From NCBI RefSeq assembly GCF_005843885.1, contig NZ_CP040443.1:4030001-4094000 (forward strand): a stretch of DNA of 64,000 nucleotides. Direction: 5' to 3'. Positions 18,805 through 28,426 of this stretch are shown piece after piece; positions within the stretch are counted from its first letter, which is position 1; every line of letters begins with the position of its first letter. The position numbers and the translations under genes were made by a program. The notes beneath the pieces are model-generated. The model saw only the letters and a program-made list of their open reading frames with translations, had not been told where the DNA came from and did no database searches. The stretch is from Escherichia sp. E4742 (lineage in GTDB: Bacteria; Pseudomonadota; Gammaproteobacteria; Enterobacterales; Enterobacteriaceae).

Positions 18805-19434
18805 ATGAAAAGCCTCTCCTACAAGCGGATCTATAAGTCACAAGAATATCTGTCGACGTTAGGCACTATTGAATATCGATCGTTGTTTGGCAGTTACAGT
18901 CTGACCGTTGACGATACAGTGTTTGCGATGGTTTCTGATGGTGAGTTGTACCTTCGGGCTTGTGAGCAAAGCGCACAGTACTGTGTAAAACATCCGCCAG
19001 TCTGGCTGACATACAAAAAGTGTGGCCGCCCCGTTACTCTCAATTACTACCGGGTTGATGAAAGCTTATGGCGGAATCAACAGAAGTTGGTGCGGCTGTC
19101 GAAGTATTCGCTGGATGCTGCGCTTAAAGAGAAAAGTACGCGCGACACCCAGCAACGGCTGAAAGATTTGCCCAATATGTCTTATCACCTGGAAGCGATT
19201 CTCGGGGAAGTGGGGATTAAGGATGTTCGGGCGCTACGTATACTTGGGGCGAAAATGTGCTGGTTGCGACTACGGCAGCATAACAGTCTGGTGACAGAAA
19301 AGATTCTGTTCATGCTTGAAGGCGCAATTATCGGTATTCATGAAGCTGCGCTCCCGGTGGCACGCCGCCGGGAGCTTGCAGAATGGGCAGATTCTATTAC
19401 ACCGAAACAGGAGTTTCCTGAGGAGCTTGAGTAA
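18805..19434 (+). CDS. sxy: Competence regulator Sxy (TfoX)
   Basis: 209-aa protein with an N-terminal TfoX_N domain and a C-terminal TfoX_C helical domain (DLPNMSYHLEAILGEVGIKDVRALRILG). Sxy works with CRP at CRP-S sites to turn on competence and DNA-uptake genes. The start follows AAAAGGAATTTT. The long A/T-rich upstream region (18650-18800) suits post-transcriptional control of sxy, as known in Haemophilus. Its 3' end overlaps the convergent yccS by 38 bp. Confidence 0.95.
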   Translation: MKSLSYKRIYKSQEYLSTLGTIEYRSLFGSYSLTVDDTVFAMVSDGELYLRACEQSAQYCVKHPPVWLTYKKCGRPVTLNYYRVDESLWRNQQKLVRLSKYSLDAALKEKSTRDTQQRLKDLPNMSYHLEAILGEVGIKDVRALRILGAKMCWLRLRQHNSLVTEKILFMLEGAIIGIHEAALPVARRRELAEWADSITPKQEFPEELE

Positions 19435-21559
19435 TCCGACGTTGCAGACGGCCAATTTCTGGCAGTAATGCAATCAGTAACCCGATTTGCTGTACAACCA
19501 GAGGTTCTTTGCTGTCTGCCCGCGGTTCAAGTTGTTGCATCCGCTGTTTCAGGCCAGCTAATGCCTGATTGACGCGTTCTTCATCGGCAGGTTGATGATG
19601 TAGCGCGTCATCAACATAGCAAACTGCGTCATCAAGAAACGCCAGAATTTCAGGGTTGGTTAACTGCTCGCGGTGTGCGCCGAGGGCAGAAATATAGCTG
19701 GTAAACGTATGATTAAGGCACAGTAAACGGAATGCGTCATCGCGAATTTGCGGTGTGACGTTCGGTTCACTGGACATATTCGACACCACCGACGCCAGTT
19801 CAGCATCACGGTTGTGAGCATCGCGACGGGCAATACGATACGCCAGACGGTTGTCACGCCCCTGATGATATTGCTCAAGAATGGCATCGAGATAACGGCA
19901 GTTAGCATCCGTCGCGCGTTCAAGCATTCGCGGCAGATTGCGAAACCGCCAGTCGGGCCAGATGTAGCTCACCGCCGCCCATGCTATTGCACAGCCGATC
20001 AGTGTATCGATTACGCGAGGCAGCGCGACTTCAAAACCTTCACCCAGCAAGTTGAAGCACAGTAACACCAGAAGCGTAATGAACATCGTTGCATGAGCGT
20101 ATTGCACGTTACGGAAGGCAAAAAAGAGCACGCCGGTAATCACCAGCAGTACCAGTTGTCCTTCCAGTGACGGAACAAACCACAGTACAGGAATACCAAT
20201 CGCAATACCCACTAACGTACCAATAATCCTTAACTTCAGACGGTGGCGCGTGGCGTTATAGTTTGGCTGGCAGACAAACAGACTTGTCAGCAGGATCCAA
20301 TACCCGTGATGCATTCCGGTTATCTGAATGATGGCGTAACCAACACACAATACCAGCGACATTCTCACTGCATGGCGGAAGAGTGCAGACTCCGGCGTTA
20401 AGTTACGTTTAAGACGCAGCCAGATATCGCTAAACCCGCGAGGGCTGTCGTCGGCGAGTTCATTTTCGTCTGCATTGTGGGGCAGCGCCTGGGCTTGTTC
20501 TGATTCAATAGTCGCCAGTTGGGCATCTATGGCACGTAAATTGTTCAGCAGGAATCCCAGTATTTTTAGCAGATCGGCGGACGCACCGTTTTCGCGCATT
20601 CGCTCAAGTGCAGCGTCAATATGCGTAAAAGCGCGTTCAAAATGTGGATCGTGCTGATAAGGCTGGCGCAGTAAAATACAGCGTGACAATTGTTGGCAAG
20701 CCTGGCCCTGCATCGACATCAGGCGCTGGAAGCGGAACAGCACGTCGCTGTGGCGAAAATGTTCTCGCAGCGTTTGATACTGAATATGTGAAGAGCTTGC
20801 CCGCTCGTGGATATCCTGCGCTACAAAATAGTAATGTAGTGTACGACGCGTTCCCCGCTGACCGCGGTCGCCGCGTAAGCGGGTCAGCAACGAGATTTTC
20901 GTCTGGTTCAGCGTCACCATAAGTTGCCCGTTGGCGAGCGCCAAATCATACAGCGGAGCCTGGCTTTCATCCTCAATATCAGGATCAAACATACGTGACT
21001 TGAGTTCCAGATACCGCGCCAGTTGTTCATAAGAACGTGCCAGGTTGTCCTGCAACGGGCGGACAGGGAACAGCAAATGACCAATAAGCGTCAGGATGTT
21101 GTACCAAACCGCACCAGCAAGCAGATAGATAGGCTGCTGATACCAGTGTTCATACAGGGAGGTTCCCAGCATCGTGTAAATGGCAATCAGCAATGCACCG
21201 AAAGCGATGGTCGCATAGCGTTGACCCAGACCGCCGAGCAAAATGAAGCCGCTGGTGGAGAGCGTTAAACCAATGGCGAACAGCCAGGGCCACGGAAATA
21301 ACAGCTCTACTGAAGCCGAGGCAATAAAAAAACAGAACAGCGTAATAATGAGATTACGCAGACGTCCCGCCAGTCGGTCGTCGAGATCGGTCAGTGCTGC
21401 CGCCACCATACCGAGAGTCAGCGGAATCGTAAGTTTTACATCACCCAGCCACCACGGAAACGCAGTAGTGCCGCAAAGTGCGATAAAAATGCGCGCGTAA
21501 TACAGCCAGGTGCTGTTCCAGGTATAGCGTTTGAGCAAAGGACTTAGCATAAAGGCCAT
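19397..21559 (-). CDS. yccS: FUSC/YccS-family inner membrane protein
   Basis: About 720-aa inner-membrane protein of the YccS/YhfK family (FUSC superfamily). Two blocks of hydrophobic segments (residues about 20-160 and 395-520) flank a large cytoplasmic helical domain. The transported substrate is unknown; the family resembles aromatic-acid exporter subunit AaeB. The start may be 21559 or the ATG at 21550 (MLSPLLKRYTW). The yccF gene lies 9 bp upstream on the same strand, so the two form an operon. Confidence 0.94.
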   Translation of the reverse strand: MAFMLSPLLKRYTWNSTWLYYARIFIALCGTTAFPWWLGDVKLTIPLTLGMVAAALTDLDDRLAGRLRNLIITLFCFFIASASVELLFPWPWLFAIGLTLSTSGFILLGGLGQRYATIAFGALLIAIYTMLGTSLYEHWYQQPIYLLAGAVWYNILTLIGHLLFPVRPLQDNLARSYEQLARYLELKSRMFDPDIEDESQAPLYDLALANGQLMVTLNQTKISLLTRLRGDRGQRGTRRTLHYYFVAQDIHERASSSHIQYQTLREHFRHSDVLFRFQRLMSMQGQACQQLSRCILLRQPYQHDPHFERAFTHIDAALERMRENGASADLLKILGFLLNNLRAIDAQLATIESEQAQALPHNADENELADDSPRGFSDIWLRLKRNLTPESALFRHAVRMSLVLCVGYAIIQITGMHHGYWILLTSLFVCQPNYNATRHRLKLRIIGTLVGIAIGIPVLWFVPSLEGQLVLLVITGVLFFAFRNVQYAHATMFITLLVLLCFNLLGEGFEVALPRVIDTLIGCAIAWAAVSYIWPDWRFRNLPRMLERATDANCRYLDAILEQYHQGRDNRLAYRIARRDAHNRDAELASVVSNMSSEPNVTPQIRDDAFRLLCLNHTFTSYISALGAHREQLTNPEILAFLDDAVCYVDDALHHQPADEERVNQALAGLKQRMQQLEPRADSKEPLVVQQIGLLIALLPEIGRLQRRITQAPQETPVSV

Positions 21560-21568
21560 AATGTTGGA

Positions 21569-22015
21569 TTATTGGAAACGGCGACGTGCATTGGCTTCAC
21601 GCGCAGCTTGAGCTGTTTCTACCGATACCACGCGGCGTCCGACCGGCCACAGTGCAATAGCGGCAATTTTAAAGTTCGCAATACCAACCGGAATACCAAT
21701 GATGGAAATGCATTGCGCGATACCTGTTGCGATATGCATCAGGCATAGCCACCAGCCGAAGAAAATCAGCCAGAAAATATTCAGTACAGTACCGCCAGTG
21801 TTAAGCAGCACATTTTTGCCTGCCGGGTTTAGTTCATCGACATGAATAGCTTCATTGCCATAAGGCAGCAGAGACAGTTTGGTTATCTCCCAGCAGGACC
21901 GTGTCAGCGGTAAGGTAAAAATCAGCACAATACTGACCAGGGTCGCTAACAGCCAGCCAAGAGTGGTGGCGAATCCGCCAAGCACAAAGTTCAGAATGTT
22001 CAAAACGGTACGCAT
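21569..22015 (-). CDS. yccF: Inner membrane protein YccF
   Basis: 148-aa protein with two YccF (DUF307) repeats. Each repeat has paired hydrophobic segments (TTLGWLLATLVSIVLIF; ILNIFWLIFFGWWLCLMH) followed by a PFGxxxxK-type region. Function unknown. First gene of yccF-yccS and divergent from helD, with a 122-bp shared control region. Confidence 0.94.
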   Translation of the reverse strand: MRTVLNILNFVLGGFATTLGWLLATLVSIVLIFTLPLTRSCWEITKLSLLPYGNEAIHVDELNPAGKNVLLNTGGTVLNIFWLIFFGWWLCLMHIATGIAQCISIIGIPVGIANFKIAAIALWPVGRRVVSVETAQAAREANARRRFQ

Positions 22016-22137
22016 AAAACCTCGCTTTACTGTGGTTTTCAGTAATGGGCGGCAATTGTAACGTTTTTTTGGGCTGGAGCACGTTTTCTCTGGCGGTTAC
22101 ACTGATAAGAAATGACATCGTGTGGATCTACAGAGAC

Positions 22138-24192
22138 ATGGAACTGAAAGCGACAACTCTTGGCAAACGTCTGGCACAGCACCCTTACGATCGGGCGGTG
22201 ATCCTCAATGCCGGGATAAAAGTTTCCGGCGATCGCCACGAATACCTTATTCCTTTCAATCAATTACTGGCTATTCACTGCAAACGTGGTTTGGTATGGG
22301 GTGAGCTGGAATTTGTATTGCCTGATGAAAAAGTCGTGCGTCTGCATGGCACTGAATGGGCAGAGACGCAGCGTTTTCACCATCATCTTGATGCTCACTG
22401 GCGGCGCTGGAGCGAGGAAATGAGCGAAATTGCCGCTGGCGTATTGCAGCAACAACTGGATCTTATTGCTGCCCGCACTGGAGAAAATAAATGGCTGACG
22501 CGGGAGCAAACCACTGGAGTACAGCAACAAATTCATCAGGCTTTGTCTGCGTTGCCATTACCGGTTAATCGCCTGGAGGAATTTGATAACTGTCGTGAGC
22601 CGTGGCGCAAATGTCAGGCCTGGCTGAAAGATATTGAAGGCAGTCGGTTGCAGCATAATCAGGCGTATACCGAAACAATGCTTAACGAATATGCGGATTT
22701 TTTCCGTCAGGTTGAGTCTTCACCGCTTAATCCGGCGCAGGCCCGGGCGGTGGTTAATGGTGAGCATTCCCTGTTAGTGCTGGCTGGCGCAGGAAGCGGA
22801 AAAACGTCTGTACTGGTGGCGCGCGCTGGCTGGTTATTGGCGCGTGGTGAAGCATCACCCGAGCAAATTTTATTGCTGGCGTTTGGTCGAAAAGCGGCGG
22901 AAGAGATGGACGAGCGGATCCGCGAACGGCTGCATACCGAAGAGATTACCGCGCGCACGTTTCATTCTCTGGCCCTGCATATTATTCAGCAAGGCAGCAA
23001 AAAAGTACCGACAGTCAGTAACCTGGAAAATGACACCGCAGCCCGCCATGAACTCTTTATTGCTGAGTGGCGCAAGCAGTGTAGTGAAAAGAAAGCACAG
23101 GCGAAGGGCTGGCGACAATGGTTGATGGAAGAACTGCAGTGGTCAGTGCCAGAAGGCAACTTCTGGGATGATGAAAAATTGCAGCGTCGTCTCGCATCTC
23201 GCCTCGATCGCTGGGTCAGTCTGATGCGGATGCACGGCGGCGCGCAGGCTGAAATGATTGCCAGTGCGCCAGAAGAGATTCGGGATCTGTTCAGTAAACG
23301 AATCAAATTGATGGCACCGTTGCTGAAAGCCTGGAAAGGTGCGCTGAAAGCGGAAAACGCCGTCGATTTTTCAGGTCTGATTCATCAGGCGATTGCTATC
23401 CTTGAGAAAGGGCGGTTTATCAGCCCGTGGAAACATATTCTGGTTGATGAATTCCAGGATATCTCCCCACAGCGAGCGGCCTTGCTGGCAGCATTGCGTA
23501 AACAAAATAGTCAGACAACGTTGTTTGCCGTTGGCGATGACTGGCAGGCTATTTACCGCTTCAGCGGTGCGCAAATGTCGCTCACCACGGCCTTCCATGA
23601 AAACTTCGGTGAAGGCGATCGCTGTAATTTAGACACGACTTACCGTTTTAATAGCCGTATCGGAGAGGTGGCAAACCGTTTTATTCAGCAGAACCCTAAT
23701 CAGTTGAAAAAACCGCTGAATAGCTTAACGAATGGTGACAAAAAAGCCGTCACCTTGTTGGATGAGAGTCAGCTTGACGCTTTACTGGACAAGCTATCTG
23801 GTTATGTCAAACCCGAAGAGCGCATTCTGGTTCTGGCTCGTTACCACCATCTGAAGCCCGTTACTCTGGATAAAGCCACGACGCGTTGGCCGAAGCTGCA
23901 AATCGACTTTATGACCATTCATGCCAGCAAAGGGCAACAGGCCGACTACGTCATCATCGTTGGTTTGCAGGAGGGGGGTGATGGCTTCCCGGCTGTGGCG
24001 CGTGAGTCCATTATGGAAGAGGCGCTACTGCCGCCTGTAGAGGAATATCCGGACGCCGAAGAACGGCGATTGATGTACGTTGCGCTCACTCGCGCACGGC
24101 ATCGGGTTTGGGTACTGTTCAGCAAAGAGAATCCTTCTCCCTTTGTAGACGACCTGAAAAAACTGGATGTACCGGTAGCAAGGAAACCGTAA
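22138..24192 (+). CDS. helD: DNA helicase IV
   Basis: 684-aa superfamily 1 helicase, 3'-5'. Motif I is GAGSGKTSVL (about residue 221); motif II is VDEFQDISPQ (about 437); motif III is VGDDWQAIYRFSGA; motif VI is YVALTRARHRVW near the C-terminus. The ATG at 22138 (MELKATTLG) gives the usual length; an upstream in-frame ATG at 22045 lies in the divergent promoter region. E. coli HelD acts in DNA repair and recombination backup. A UvrD-like enzyme with its own N-terminal domain. Confidence 0.96.
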   Translation: MELKATTLGKRLAQHPYDRAVILNAGIKVSGDRHEYLIPFNQLLAIHCKRGLVWGELEFVLPDEKVVRLHGTEWAETQRFHHHLDAHWRRWSEEMSEIAAGVLQQQLDLIAARTGENKWLTREQTTGVQQQIHQALSALPLPVNRLEEFDNCREPWRKCQAWLKDIEGSRLQHNQAYTETMLNEYADFFRQVESSPLNPAQARAVVNGEHSLLVLAGAGSGKTSVLVARAGWLLARGEASPEQILLLAFGRKAAEEMDERIRERLHTEEITARTFHSLALHIIQQGSKKVPTVSNLENDTAARHELFIAEWRKQCSEKKAQAKGWRQWLMEELQWSVPEGNFWDDEKLQRRLASRLDRWVSLMRMHGGAQAEMIASAPEEIRDLFSKRIKLMAPLLKAWKGALKAENAVDFSGLIHQAIAILEKGRFISPWKHILVDEFQDISPQRAALLAALRKQNSQTTLFAVGDDWQAIYRFSGAQMSLTTAFHENFGEGDRCNLDTTYRFNSRIGEVANRFIQQNPNQLKKPLNSLTNGDKKAVTLLDESQLDALLDKLSGYVKPEERILVLARYHHLKPVTLDKATTRWPKLQIDFMTIHASKGQQADYVIIVGLQEGGDGFPAVARESIMEEALLPPVEEYPDAEERRLMYVALTRARHRVWVLFSKENPSPFVDDLKKLDVPVARKP

Positions 24193-24223
24193 GAAACAGG
24201 CGGCGAGTGCCGCCTGTGCGAAC

Positions 24224-24682
24224 TTACTTCAGGCGTTCTGCGAGATAACGCTGATAATCCGGGATCAGAATATCTACAGCGTCGTTGAAATGTGGTGACT
24301 GGATGATGAAATCAGCCGTTGCTACGTTGGTGGCGACCGGAATGTTCCACACCGTCGCCAGACGCAGCAACGCTTTCACGTCGGGGTCGTGTGGTACAGC
24401 ATTCAGCGGGTCCCAGAAGAAAATCAGCACATCAATTTTCCCTTCTGAGATCAATGCGCCAACCTGCTGATCGCCGCCCATCGGGCCACTCAGCATCGCG
24501 TTGACGTTCATTCCTGTCGCGCGGGAAATTAAGTTACCCGTGGTGCCCGTTGCATAAAGTTCGTGCTGCTCCAGAAGCGGCTGATGCCGTTCCACCCAGC
24601 TCATGAGCATTTGCTTGCAGTGATCATGTGCCACCAGCGCAATATGTTTACGCGCCGCCATTGTGCGAGTTGTCAGTTCCAT
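24224..24682 (-). CDS. mgsA: Methylglyoxal synthase
   Basis: 152-aa enzyme that converts dihydroxyacetone phosphate to methylglyoxal and phosphate, a bypass of lower glycolysis. It has the phosphate-binding TGTTG segment and the conserved GDQQVG loop and HDPDVKALLR. The family length is 152. It starts MELTTRTMAARKHIALVAHD. Monocistronic and convergent with helD (31-bp gap). Confidence 0.97.
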   Translation of the reverse strand: MELTTRTMAARKHIALVAHDHCKQMLMSWVERHQPLLEQHELYATGTTGNLISRATGMNVNAMLSGPMGGDQQVGALISEGKIDVLIFFWDPLNAVPHDPDVKALLRLATVWNIPVATNVATADFIIQSPHFNDAVDILIPDYQRYLAERLK

Positions 24683-24748
24683 AATTTACATCCGTAGTTA
24701 ACTTTCCTACAGACTACTGTAAGCACTTATCGCTGCAAGATAAAGACT

Positions 24749-24768
24749 GAAAAAGCCTGCGCACAGGC
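24749..24768 (-). terminator. Terminator after csgI
   Basis: On the minus strand a stem GCCTG/CAGGC with a 4-nt loop is followed by TTTTTC. It lies 10 bp after the csgI stop. Confidence 0.7.
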
Positions 24769-24777
24769 ACAAAAATC

Positions 24778-25440
24778 TCAGGAAGAAGGTTGTTTTTCCG
24801 CCCATTGCAGAAAGTTATTACGCGTTTGTGGGTCAGCCAGTTTAAACCAATACTTCAGCCGTTGTTCAGTGAGCACTTGTGACTGCGGAGGAATCGCATC
24901 CAGTTCCGAAACGCCGGAAAGCAGTGTACTGTCGTCCGCCATCATAGTGGCAAACTGCGGTAGCGAAGCGCGTTTTGCGGATTTGTTATAGCGTTCGACT
25001 TCCAGCTCATAATCGATTGTTTTCCCGGCAGAGGTAATGGCGAGAATATCCAGCTTCACCGGAATCGGCGTCGCATCGCCATCTAACAATTCAAGGTTCG
25101 GCGCTGCGTCAAAATGGTTCGCTTCTCGTTCATTCTCCAGGCGAGGGAGACGAAAATTTACCTGACTAATGAGCTGGGTATTAAAGCTAACGACCAGCGG
25201 CGGGGAGATATAAAGTCGTTCTTCGTTACTGGAAAGATGGATTGTCTTTTCAACGCGAAACACTAACTGATGTGGTCCATTATCCAGTTCGATGCTATCA
25301 GCACCGCGAAGCAGAGAACTGGAAACCTTTTTACCGTCGAGTATCAGGAGATCAACATCGCTGGATAGCCGCAGTGTGGTGGCAAAAACGGATACCGGCA
25401 AACACAGTGCAATCAAGGTGGTCATAATGCCGGTTTTCAT
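24778..25440 (-). CDS. csgI: Curli assembly inhibitor CsgI (YccT)
   Basis: 220-aa periplasmic protein of the UPF0319/DUF2057 family with a signal peptide (MKTGIMTTLIALCLPVSVFA). K-12 YccT has been reported to inhibit extracellular CsgA polymerisation and was renamed CsgI. Full length, ending EKQPSS. An AGGAGCTACCT ribosome binding site precedes the ATG. A hairpin terminator follows. The functional name rests on recalled literature. Confidence 0.93.
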   Translation of the reverse strand: MKTGIMTTLIALCLPVSVFATTLRLSSDVDLLILDGKKVSSSLLRGADSIELDNGPHQLVFRVEKTIHLSSNEERLYISPPLVVSFNTQLISQVNFRLPRLENEREANHFDAAPNLELLDGDATPIPVKLDILAITSAGKTIDYELEVERYNKSAKRASLPQFATMMADDSTLLSGVSELDAIPPQSQVLTEQRLKYWFKLADPQTRNNFLQWAEKQPSS

Positions 25441-25612
25441 AGGTAGCTCCTGTCCAAAGACCGCCCGACTAATAATGTATCAAAATTTTTCTTTAATCAT
25501 ACTTACTAACATATAGACATGTTTTCTGCTTTTGCTCTCATACATTCGTAGTAGCTACATGGTTGGCATGTCGGGATTGTCGTACACTTTGGTAAATAGT
25601 CTGGAGGAAATG

Positions 25613-26026
25613 ATGAAAGAAACCGATATTGCAGGCATTTTAACGTCCACCCGCACCATTGCGCTGGTGGGAGCAAGTGACAAGCCCGATCGTCCAAGTT
25701 ATCGCGTAATGAAGTATCTGCTCGATCAGGGCTATCACGTTATTCCCGTCTCCCCAAAGGTCGCCGGTAAAACGCTGTTAGGCCAGCAAGGTTACGGCAC
25801 GCTGGCGGAGGTTCCGGAAAAAGTGGATATGGTCGATGTTTTCCGTAATTCAGAAGCAGCATGGGGCGTGGCGCAGGAGGCGATCGCTATTGGGGCGAAA
25901 ACCTTATGGATGCAGCTGGGTGTTATAAATGAACAGGCGGCAGTGCTGGCGCGTGATGCTGGGCTAAACGTGGTGATGGATCGCTGCCCGGCGATTGAGA
26001 TCCCTCGTCTGGGGCTGGCGAAATAA
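25613..26026 (+). CDS. yccU: CoA-binding domain protein YccU
   Basis: 137-aa Rossmann-fold protein of the CoA_binding_2 family (IALVGASDKPDRPSYRVMKYL, then VIPVSPKVAGK). Related to the CoA-binding domain of succinyl-CoA synthetase; the cellular role is unknown. ATG 25613 is preceded by CTGGAGGAAATG; the upstream extension to 25532 has no ribosome binding site and is rejected. A hairpin shared with hspQ follows 6 bp after the stop. Confidence 0.94.
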   Translation: MKETDIAGILTSTRTIALVGASDKPDRPSYRVMKYLLDQGYHVIPVSPKVAGKTLLGQQGYGTLAEVPEKVDMVDVFRNSEAAWGVAQEAIAIGAKTLWMQLGVINEQAAVLARDAGLNVVMDRCPAIEIPRLGLAK

Positions 26027-26032
26027 AAAATA

Positions 26033-26056
26033 CCCGGAAGGCGAAAACCTTCCGGG
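26033..26056. terminator. Bidirectional terminator yccU / hspQ
   Basis: CCCGGAAGG (26033-26041) pairs with CCTTCCGGG (26048-26056); A-rich on the left and T-containing on the right, between two convergent genes. Confidence 0.85.
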
Positions 26057-26070
26057 CATGTTTATGAGGA

Positions 26071-26388
26071 TTAGTTACGCAGACGCGGCGCCTGGAGTTG
26101 TTTGCGGATAGTCTGCGCTAGCTCATCCATTGACGGTTGCTCTGGATGTTCATCCTGCAATTCGCTACTTAGCTGGGCTTCAGCCAGGTAGGTATGAACC
26201 GGTAGGCCGTTGTCATCCTCCATCACCACGTGATACCACGGAGCGGCGCGAAGCTCGTCATTCACCGCCAGCTCATCAGGCGACGGTTCAGAGAGCGAGT
26301 AAACCGGGTCGATATCCACGACCACTCCGAGATAACCTAACAGGGAATGGCGGACCTGCTGGCCGATACCGAATTTGCTGGCAATCAT
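26071..26388 (-). CDS. hspQ: Heat shock protein HspQ
   Basis: 105-aa hemimethylated-DNA-binding-like (YccV) domain protein ([20 protein letters not shown]...PWYHVVMED). HspQ is heat-induced, promotes degradation of a mutant DnaA, and acts as a specificity-enhancing factor for Lon. The start MIASKFG at 26388 gives the usual 105 aa; an in-frame ATG two codons upstream is possible. Confidence 0.95.
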
Positions 26389-26445
26389 AGTCACCTCCCG
26401 GGAAATCTTTACCTTTGATATATGGGCAAAATTTCACTTTTCAAG

Positions 26446-27636
26446 TTACATGACGCGACAGGCAAACCCTTTCAGATATAGCCCTTCCGGGTAGGTAGCG
26501 ATCACCGGGTGATCGGCGGCCTGACGGAACTGCTCTATAAATTGTACATCACGACCGGCATCAATTGCGGCGTCAGCGATGATTTTCTGAAATAAATCGC
26601 TGGTCATCAGGCCAGAACATGAGAAAGTCAGGAGAACTCCGCCTTCATTCAACAGCTGAATGGCCAGCATGTTGATGTCTTTATAGCCACGGCATGCGCC
26701 CATCAACTGGCTTTTATTCTCAACAAACTTCGGCGGGTCCATCACGATAACGTCAAATTTTTCACCGCGATCGCGATAGGTACGCAGCAATTTAAAGACG
26801 TCATCACGGACAAACTCAGCCTTGCTCAGATCCAGCTTATTCAGCTCAACGTTCTGCCGCGCGATATCCAGGGCTTCCTGCGAAGTATCGACGCTGACAA
26901 CCTGGCTGCATCCACCCATTAATGCCGAGACGGCGAAACCACCGGTATAGGAGAAACAGTTGAGTACGCGTTTATTTTCAACGTAGCGGCGGGTAGCCAG
27001 GCGGCTGTCACGCTGGTCCAGGTAGTAGCCCGTTTTGTGGCCGTGTTGAATGTCCACCAGCAGCTTCATACCGTGTTCTTCAATCGGCAGCAGGGCAGGC
27101 GGCAGCTCGCCGGTAACGGGCCCCTGGGTCAGCTCCATACCTTCTTTTTTACGTACAGCGACGTCGCTGCGGTCGTAAATTGCGCACTCCGGATAGAGCG
27201 TTTGCAGGGCGCTAATTAATGCCGCGCGCTGATACTCTGCGCCAGCACTCAGCAGTTGCAGCACCAGAAAATTGCCGAAGCGGTCGATAGTAATGCCAGG
27301 CAGGCCATCAGATTCGCCAGCGATTAAACGATAGCTGTCGAGGCCATCTTTTTTCGCCAGCCAGTCGCGCCACTTTTGCGCTTGTTGTAAACGGCGAGTA
27401 AAAAAGGCAATGTCGATGGATTCTGACGGGTCAAACGTCCAGACGCGCGCACGGATTTGCGATGCTGGCGAATAAGCGCCGCGTGCTAACCATTTTCCCT
27501 GATGATCAACAATATCGATGGTTTCTCCGAGGCTGGCTTTACCTTCCATCCGGGCAACGGCGCCGGAAAAGACCCACGGATGGCGACGAAGTAATGATTT
27601 TTCGCGCCCTTTGGCTAACACTAAACGTACACTCAT
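26446..27636 (-). CDS. rlmI: 23S rRNA m5C1962 methyltransferase RlmI
   Basis: 396-aa SAM-dependent enzyme methylating C1962 of 23S rRNA. It has an N-terminal PUA domain (LAKGREKSLLRRHPWVFSGA), an EEHGMKLLVDI substrate region, a SAM site VLNCFSYTGGFAVSA (about residue 230), DPPKFVENK, and a catalytic cysteine in FSCSGLM near residue 340. Divergent from yccX. Confidence 0.96.
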   Translation of the reverse strand: MSVRLVLAKGREKSLLRRHPWVFSGAVARMEGKASLGETIDIVDHQGKWLARGAYSPASQIRARVWTFDPSESIDIAFFTRRLQQAQKWRDWLAKKDGLDSYRLIAGESDGLPGITIDRFGNFLVLQLLSAGAEYQRAALISALQTLYPECAIYDRSDVAVRKKEGMELTQGPVTGELPPALLPIEEHGMKLLVDIQHGHKTGYYLDQRDSRLATRRYVENKRVLNCFSYTGGFAVSALMGGCSQVVSVDTSQEALDIARQNVELNKLDLSKAEFVRDDVFKLLRTYRDRGEKFDVIVMDPPKFVENKSQLMGACRGYKDINMLAIQLLNEGGVLLTFSCSGLMTSDLFQKIIADAAIDAGRDVQFIEQFRQAADHPVIATYPEGLYLKGFACRVM

Positions 27637-27730
27637 AATTAACTATTCTGTCGATGCAAAGAAATGGGCGCCATTGTCCGGAGTTTTCCATGGATTTGCA
27701 ACGCGTCCATTAAGGATAAGGGGAGCAGTC

Positions 27731-28009
27731 ATGTCGAAAGTCAGCATAATTGCCTGGGTATACGGCCGGGTTCAGGGGGTAGGGTTTCGCTATACCACCC
27801 AGTACGAAGCGAAAAAACTGGGATTAACTGGTTACGCCAAAAATCTTGACGATGGCAGCGTGGAAGTCGTTGCCTGCGGTGAAGAAGGGCAGGTGGAAAA
27901 ATTAATGCAGTGGTTAAAAAGCGGCGGCCCGCGTTCAGCGCGTGTGGAACGGGTGCTTAGCGAGCCGCATCATCCCTCGGGGGAATTAACCGATTTTCGT
28001 ATTCGTTAA
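27731..28009 (+). CDS. yccX: Acylphosphatase
   Basis: 92-aa acylphosphatase (also AcyP) that hydrolyses carboxyl phosphates such as acetyl phosphate. The catalytic arginine lies in the loop YGRVQGVGFR, and the catalytic asparagine in KNLDDGSVEV. ATG 27731 follows GGGGAGCAGTC; the longer in-frame reading would run antisense into rlmI. It overlaps the convergent tusE by 4 bp. Confidence 0.96.
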   Translation: MSKVSIIAWVYGRVQGVGFRYTTQYEAKKLGLTGYAKNLDDGSVEVVACGEEGQVEKLMQWLKSGGPRSARVERVLSEPHHPSGELTDFRIR

Positions 28010-28335
28010 ATGCATTTCACCGGTTTAGGCAGGCCAGCAATTTTGGTGGCTTGCTTTGCCGGGCCTTTCGGGAACAGTCGGTACAGATAGCGGCTATTGC
28101 CTTTCTCTTCACCAAATTTATTCGCCATCGCTTTAACCAGCATACGAATTGCCGGAGAGGTATTAAATTCCAGGTAGAAGTCACGCACAAAACGCACCAC
28201 CTCCCAGTGTTCTGGCGACAGTGTAATACCTTCGTTCTCTGCAATGACCACCGCCAGTGGTTCGCTCCACTGGCTACTCTCTTTGAGATAGCCTTCGGTA
28301 TCGGTTTCTATCTCTTTACCTTCGAAGATCAGCAT
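28006..28335 (-). CDS. tusE: Sulfur-transfer protein TusE
   Basis: 109-aa DsrC-family protein, last carrier of the TusA-TusBCD-TusE relay that brings sulfur to MnmA for 2-thiouridine in tRNA. The active cysteine is the penultimate residue (PVKCI), as in the family. ATG 28335 lies in a short A/T-rich region. Full length. Confidence 0.96.
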   Translation of the reverse strand: MLIFEGKEIETDTEGYLKESSQWSEPLAVVIAENEGITLSPEHWEVVRFVRDFYLEFNTSPAIRMLVKAMANKFGEEKGNSRYLYRLFPKGPAKQATKIAGLPKPVKCI

Positions 28336-28375
28336 AATTATTTACTACCTTAGTCAGACTGGCGGCAGTGTAACA

Positions 28376-28408
28376 AAAAACAAAGCCCCGCATAAAGCGA
28401 GGCTCAGA
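28376..28408 (-). terminator. Terminator after yccA
   Basis: On the minus strand GAGCCTCGC-tttat-GCGGGGCTT is followed by TGTTTTTTG, 20 bp past the yccA stop. Confidence 0.8.
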
Positions 28409-28426
28409 AAGAGATAGCGGGCGAGA